7,961 nucleotides of DNA from an uncultured Ruminococcus sp. (GTDB lineage Bacteria; Bacillota; Clostridia; Oscillospirales; Ruminococcaceae), in NCBI GenBank assembly GCA_937907215.1, contig CALESG010000047.1, forward strand, positions 1 through 7,961, read 5' to 3'. Below are positions 4,703 to 7,961 of this stretch, piece by piece. Each line of letters begins with the position of its first letter. Position 1 is the first letter of the stretch. The position numbers and the translations under genes were made by a program. Under the pieces are notes generated by a model, which did no database searches, had not been told where the DNA came from, and saw only the letters and a list, made by a program, of their open reading frames with translations.

Positions 4703-6908
4703 TATTATCACCATCACCTGAAAGCATATGCCTTAAACAGGTATAACGTTTAGTACGGCGATTATTATCAACCATATCATAAATTTTCTTCTGTGAGCCT
4801 ATAACGATAAGCAGCTTTTTTGCTCTTGTAACAGCAGTATAAAGAAGATTTCTATAATAAAGCTTTGGAAAGCCGTCTAATATTGGCATAATAACTGCAT
4901 CAAATTCGCTTCCCTGACTTTTATGAACAGTAATAGCATATGCCAGTTCAAGCTGGTCAAGCATATCAAAAGGATAGACAACACGGCGCATATCAAACTC
5001 CACTACAGCTTCACCGCTGTGATTATTTATGCTTAAAATTTTACCTATATCACCGTTAAATATGCCTGTTCCTTCTTCATCATCTTTATGCCATTCAATA
5101 TCATAATTATTCTTCATCTGCATTATCTTATCACCTTCACGAAAAGTATAAAGCATTGATCTAACCTCGGCAACACCTCTCTTTTGCGGGTTAAGCACAT
5201 TCTGAAGCATTTTATTAAGCTCGACCACGCCAAGAACGCCTTTCCTTGATGGTGTTATTACTTGTATATTATCAGTTGGCGAAAAGCCATATGCACTTGG
5301 CAGCCTGTCTTTTACAAGTTCAAGCAAAAGTGATGTTACTTTATCTGACGCAAGCCTTTGGAAAAAGAAGAAATCCGCATCTTTTTTTGTAAGTTCAGGA
5401 TATTCACCATTTATTATCTTATGTGCATTTGTAATAATACAGCTCTCCTGAGCTTGTCTGAAAATCTGTTTAAGTGCGATAACTGGTACGACCTTGCTAT
5501 TTATAAGATCACCAAGCAGATTTCCTGCTCCAACAGACGGCAGCTGGTCACTATCTCCAACAAGTACTACTTTGCACCCAAGACGAAGTGCCCTAAGGAG
5601 TCCCTCAAAAAGCAAAACATCAACCATAGACATCTCATCCACAACAAGCACATCACATATCAGAGGATTTTTCTCATTGTGTTTAAATCTTGGCTGCCCT
5701 GTCATATCAAATTCCACCTCAAGCAAGCGATGTATTGTTTTAGCATTATATCCTGTAAGATCTGATATTCTTTGGGCAGCACGTCCTGTAGGTGCGGCGA
5801 TCATAACTTTATAACCCTGTCTTTCATAAAGTGAGATTATAGCATTAAGAGTTGTTGTTTTTCCTGTGCCGGGACCTCCTGTCATAATCATAATACTTCG
5901 TGAAAGTGCAGTTGCTATAGCTTCACGCTGTAAGCTTTCATATTTTATGCGATGCTTAAGCTCTTCTTCATCAATCATTTTTTCATACTTTGAAAGTTCA
6001 TCTCGTGTACTGAAATCATTAAGCACACGTATCCTATCTGCAATATAGCTCTCTGCACGATAATATTCGGGAAGATATACAAATTCATGTTCGCCTCTGA
6101 CATATTCAAAGAGATTTTCCTCTGCAAGCTCTTGCCGATACACCTCATAAAAAACCTTTTGGGAAATATTCAAATATTCTGATGCCTTTGGTTCAAGTTT
6201 TTCAAGCGGAAGGCAGGTATAGCCATTTTTAGTATTATATGCAAGTATAAATTCTATTCCAGCAGCAACACGTTCCGGTGAATCTTTTGATATATTCATA
6301 TCATGAGCAAGCTTCTCTACACGCTGAAATTCAAGTTCTATTCCAGATGAACATAGAAGATACGGATTTGCACATATCATATCACGTCCGCCGCTGCCGT
6401 ATTTTTGATAAACACGCATTGCATATTTAGAACGTATCCCATACTGAGAAAGAAATATCATAATACTTCTTAATGCGAAAATCTCTTTTACTTCAGCGGC
6501 AATATTTTCACATTTTTTAGGTGATATTCCACGTATCTCCAACAGCCTTGTGGGTTCTTTTTCCATTATCTCAAGAGTCTTGGCTCCAAATACATCTACA
6601 ATTTTTCTTGCAAGTGACGGTCCTATTCCCTTTATTGCACCGGAGGCAAGATATTTTTGTATATTTACAGCATCAGACGGAAGTTTCCTTTCACAATACT
6701 GTGCCTGAAACTGTGTGCCAAAACGTGGATGATTGACATAAACACCATCTAAAACAAGCTGTTCGCCTTCATCAACATCACCAATTTCTCCAACGACCGT
6801 AATAAGCTCACCGCCGCCGTCAAGTTCAAGTACAGTATAACCATTCTGTTCGTTCTGAAACAAAATATCCTCTACAGTACCCTCTATGTGTAAAGTCTGT
6901 TCGCTCAA
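4665..6908 (-). CDS. recD2: RecD2 (YrrC-type) ATP-dependent 5'-3' DNA helicase
   Basis: 747 residues from TTG 6908. RecD2 is a superfamily 1B helicase that works without RecBC in mismatch repair, replication-fork handling and recombination. In numbering from this start: an OB-like N-terminal region (about 6-75), helix-hairpin-helix repeats around GIGPSLARKI (94-103) and LEIRGISPKK (123-132), Walker A GGPGTGKTT (344-352), Walker B VVDEMSMVD (422-430), motif III GDSDQLPSVGAG (451-462), motif IV FRQ (483-485) with its conserved Arg, and UvrD-C motifs VHKSQGSEFD (661-670) and TAVTRAKK (691-698). All catalytic motifs are intact and the length is as expected. The frame is open to ATG 6932, but GGAGGTGG (6914-6921) lies inside that extension and is ideally placed for the TTG. 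First of three tightly packed genes with comF and the mreB-like gene. Confidence 0.95.
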   Translation of the reverse strand: MSEQTLHIEGTVEDILFQNEQNGYTVLELDGGGELITVVGEIGDVDEGEQLVLDGVYVNHPRFGTQFQAQYCERKLPSDAVNIQKYLASGAIKGIGPSLARKIVDVFGAKTLEIMEKEPTRLLEIRGISPKKCENIAAEVKEIFALRSIMIFLSQYGIRSKYAMRVYQKYGSGGRDMICANPYLLCSSGIELEFQRVEKLAHDMNISKDSPERVAAGIEFILAYNTKNGYTCLPLEKLEPKASEYLNISQKVFYEVYRQELAEENLFEYVRGEHEFVYLPEYYRAESYIADRIRVLNDFSTRDELSKYEKMIDEEELKHRIKYESLQREAIATALSRSIMIMTGGPGTGKTTTLNAIISLYERQGYKVMIAAPTGRAAQRISDLTGYNAKTIHRLLEVEFDMTGQPRFKHNEKNPLICDVLVVDEMSMVDVLLFEGLLRALRLGCKVVLVGDSDQLPSVGAGNLLGDLINSKVVPVIALKQIFRQAQESCIITNAHKIINGEYPELTKKDADFFFFQRLASDKVTSLLLELVKDRLPSAYGFSPTDNIQVITPSRKGVLGVVELNKMLQNVLNPQKRGVAEVRSMLYTFREGDKIMQMKNNYDIEWHKDDEEGTGIFNGDIGKILSINNHSGEAVVEFDMRRVVYPFDMLDQLELAYAITVHKSQGSEFDAVIMPILDGFPKLYYRNLLYTAVTRAKKLLIVIGSQKKIYDMVDNNRRTKRYTCLRHMLSGDGDNNEQTSNVQSVLP

Positions 6909-6913
6909 GTTTT

Positions 6914-6921
6914 CCACCTCC
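6914..6921 (-). promoter_or_regulatory. Ribosome-binding site that fixes a TTG start for recD2
   Basis: GGAGGTGG on the minus strand, with GGAGG 8 bases from the TTG at 6906-6908. The longer ATG start at 6932 has only the weak AAGAT upstream. The extension MVGTEVEN would be untranslated. Confidence 0.75.
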
Positions 6922-6955
6922 GTTCCTACCATTTTATCTTGAAAAATACAATATA

Positions 6956-6984
6956 ATTATACATCTTATTTCGACAAATTGCAA
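6956..6984 (-). promoter_or_regulatory. Probable internal promoter for recD2-comF-mreB
   Basis: On the minus strand TATAAT (6956-6961) is exact, and TTGCAA (6979-6984, four of six matches to TTGACA) lies 17 bases upstream, inside the 3' end of the preceding gene. The start would be near 6949, giving a leader of about 41 bases to the recD2 TTG. Confidence 0.5.
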
Positions 6985-7343
6985 TCCATTTCAAGAAAGT
7001 TTTTATCAGAACTTATTGCCTTTATAAATTCATCTATACTAATATATATAAGATTCCTGCGTATACTGCATATTTTTCTAACAGATTCCGACTGCTCATC
7101 CGGTACATTGATATGAACGATATAAATTTCTGAATAGAAGCACGGTTCTGTCCAACGAAGCTTTGACAAAATATCAAGAAGTTTATACTCAAAATTTTTA
7201 TCTTCCGGTCTGTATACAAGAACTGTAAATTCTTTAAGTTCTTCTTCCAAAGGACGTATCGGAACTACGAAAACATGAATAAGTACTGCTGCTGCAAGTA
7301 AACAAAGCACTATAATTCCTGCTATAACCACATTGCCAACCAT
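6966..7343 (-). CDS. Single-pass membrane-anchored protein of unknown function
   Basis: 125 residues from ATG 7343, chosen because GAGGAGG (7351-7357) sits 7 bases upstream; a GTG at 7364 is in frame but has the ribosome site inside its coding part. Residues about 3-26 are a hydrophobic span (VGNVVIAGIIVLCLLAAAVL...), followed by PIRPLEEELKEF and a small alpha/beta domain (about 38-113) with alternating hydrophobic strands such as FTVLVY and EIYIVHINV. The charge pattern does not settle the orientation. I do not recognise the family; a SpoIIIA-like or divisome-like role cannot be claimed. It precedes recD2 by 57 bases on the same strand, so may be cotranscribed. It has three Cys in the soluble part (67, 88, 120 approximately) without a CxxC motif. 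Hypothetical, but clearly coding by ribosome site and composition. Confidence 0.78.
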   Translation of the reverse strand: MVGNVVIAGIIVLCLLAAAVLIHVFVVPIRPLEEELKEFTVLVYRPEDKNFEYKLLDILSKLRWTEPCFYSEIYIVHINVPDEQSESVRKICSIRRNLIYISIDEFIKAISSDKNFLEMDCNLSK

Positions 7344-7456
7344 ATGCCTGCCTCCTCTATGCACTATTTATATAGCTTATATCCCGGTCTATATATTATG
7401 TATTATATGTTAATACCTTCAATTTGTGCGAATATATAATATAAAACGTGGTAATA

Positions 7457-7498
7457 TACTTAAGGAAGCACTGATCAAATCCAGTGCTTCCTTAAGTA
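7457..7498. repeat. 17-bp perfect palindrome with 8-base loop (REP-like)
   Basis: The arm 7457-7473 (TACTTAAGGAAGCACTG) is fully complementary to 7482-7498, around an 8-base loop. No T-run follows directly on either strand (the first plus-strand T-run starts 9 bases after the stem at 7508), so it is not a typical terminator. It lies between two divergent genes. A dispersed palindromic element, an end of a decayed insertion, or a binding site are all possible; it occurs once in this window. Confidence 0.6.
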
Positions 7499-7530
7499 GA
7501 TCCGCACTTTTTAATAATCAAAGCTGACTA

Positions 7531-7559
7531 TTGACAAACAGATTGAAATCCTCTATAAT
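7531..7559 (+). promoter_or_regulatory. Consensus sigma-A promoter for perR
   Basis: TTGACA (7531-7536) and TATAAT (7554-7559) spaced by exactly 17 bases. The start would be near 7566, leaving a leader of about 73 bases before the GTG at 7639. Confidence 0.85.
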
Positions 7560-7571
7560 ATAATTAAAAAC

Positions 7572-7606
7572 TATTATCAATAAATATAAAATTAAAATTG
7601 ATAATA
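7572..7606. promoter_or_regulatory. Mirrored Fur-like half sites in the perR leader
   Basis: A perfect 10-bp inverted repeat, TATTATCAAT (7572-7581) and ATTGATAATA (7597-7606), with 15 bases between. Each arm contains the Fur-box half site TGATAAT or its complement ATTATCA, but in outward arrangement and not as one compact 7-1-7 box. The segment 7599-7613 matches the TGATAATnATTATCA consensus at 11 of 14 positions. Just downstream of the promoter, it could mediate autoregulation by the encoded Fur-family protein, or form a leader hairpin. Confidence 0.4.
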
Positions 7607-7638
7607 ATAATTTATAATTAACGAGGTGAATTGTAAAA

Positions 7639-7961
7639 GTGCAGGATAATATAAAAAGCAGAAACACATTACAGCGAAAAATAATTTTGGAAGCTGTACG
7701 CAACATGAAAAACCATCCTGACGCCGAAATGATATACGAAAAAATTTCAGAAACAAATCCACTTATAAGTAAAGCAACGGTTTATAGAAATCTTAAACTT
7801 CTTGCCAAACAGGGACACATTCTTCACATACCTATTCCTGATGGTGCAGATTGTTTTGACTTTAACTGTAGTCCTCATTATCACATCAAGTGCAAAAAAT
7901 GCAACAGAGTTTTTGATGTGGATATGCCATATCAAAAAAACTTATGCAGCAATATTGTAAA
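7639..7961 (+). CDS. perR: PerR-type peroxide-sensing Fur-family repressor (partial, 3' end missing)
   Basis: The first 107 codons of a Fur-family metalloregulator, running off the window; start GTG with GAGGTGA (7623-7629) 9 bases upstream. Residues about 8-60 form the winged helix, with the DNA-reading helix in SKATVYRNLKLL. Aligned by eye with Bacillus PerR, every regulatory metal ligand is present at matching spacing: His26, Asp74, His80, His82 and Asp93, as well as the first zinc pair Cys85 and Cys88. Asp at the last position, where Fur has Glu, is a hallmark of peroxide-sensitive PerR, so it probably represses oxidative-stress genes until its His ligands are oxidised by iron and peroxide. 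The second Cys pair would be beyond the edge. It is divergent from the recD2 operon and has its own promoter. Confidence 0.9.
   Translation, partial: MQDNIKSRNTLQRKIILEAVRNMKNHPDAEMIYEKISETNPLISKATVYRNLKLLAKQGHILHIPIPDGADCFDFNCSPHYHIKCKKCNRVFDVDMPYQKNLCSNIV

Noticed and set aside
5358..5814. Two overlapping plus-strand frames inside recD2
   Set aside because: Antisense to intact helicase motifs, with no ribosome site or recognisable domain.
7344..7364. GTG start 7 codons upstream for the membrane protein
   Set aside because: The ribosome site GAGGAGG lies inside this extension and is correctly spaced for ATG 7343.
7518..7935. Two minus-strand frames at the right edge
   Set aside because: They are antisense to the perR promoter and the PerR-type coding region, which has clear family motifs.

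Overview
The window looks like chromosomal DNA from a low-GC Gram-positive bacterium, most likely a Clostridia member related to Ruminococcus. I infer this from the AT-rich composition, strong Shine-Dalgarno sites (GGAGG type), near-consensus sigma-A promoters (TTGACA-17-TATAAT), a RecD2-type helicase with an N-terminal extension (typical of bacteria lacking RecBC), a PerR-type Fur protein and a lipoprotein with a short alanine-rich signal. No tRNA, rRNA, CRISPR array or transposase was seen. Species cannot be named from the sequence alone.

Left part (1-870): a perfect minus-strand promoter (104-132) drives a transcript that leaves the window on the left. Next is a divergent pair: a 59-residue, very acidic small protein on the minus strand (231-410) and an XRE-family repressor on the plus strand (551-865). 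Between them the minus promoter and two mirrored 21-bp operator-like repeats form a compact switch. A bidirectional terminator (871-903) separates this from the next gene.

Middle (916-2970): a secreted lipoprotein resembling PrsA/SurA foldases, with a threonine-rich insert, is read leftwards. A divergent small coiled-coil/zinc-ribbon protein (2489-2833) is read rightwards from a perfect promoter whose start-site region contains a 7-1-7 palindrome of the Fur/PerR/Zur box type. A strong bidirectional terminator lies between this gene and the next operon.

Right-centre (2971-7343): a leftward operon of four genes: a one-TM protein of unknown function, recD2 (DNA helicase), comF-like phosphoribosyltransferase and an MreB/Mbl-like actin. 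recD2 and comF overlap and comF and mreB are 4 bases apart, so these three are probably translated together. An additional promoter appears to lie just before recD2. Three starts are corrected here from their Shine-Dalgarno sites: recD2 at a TTG (6908), comF at 4702 and the TM protein at 7343.

Right edge (7344-7961): a 17-bp perfect palindrome, then a perfect sigma-A promoter, a leader with mirrored Fur-like half sites, and the first 107 codons of a PerR-type peroxide regulator cut by the window end. Overall this is mostly housekeeping DNA; the less ordinary items are the small-protein/XRE switch, the unidentified transcript at the left edge and the Fur-type box before the zinc-ribbon gene. 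I do not see convincing evidence for a new defence or mobile system.
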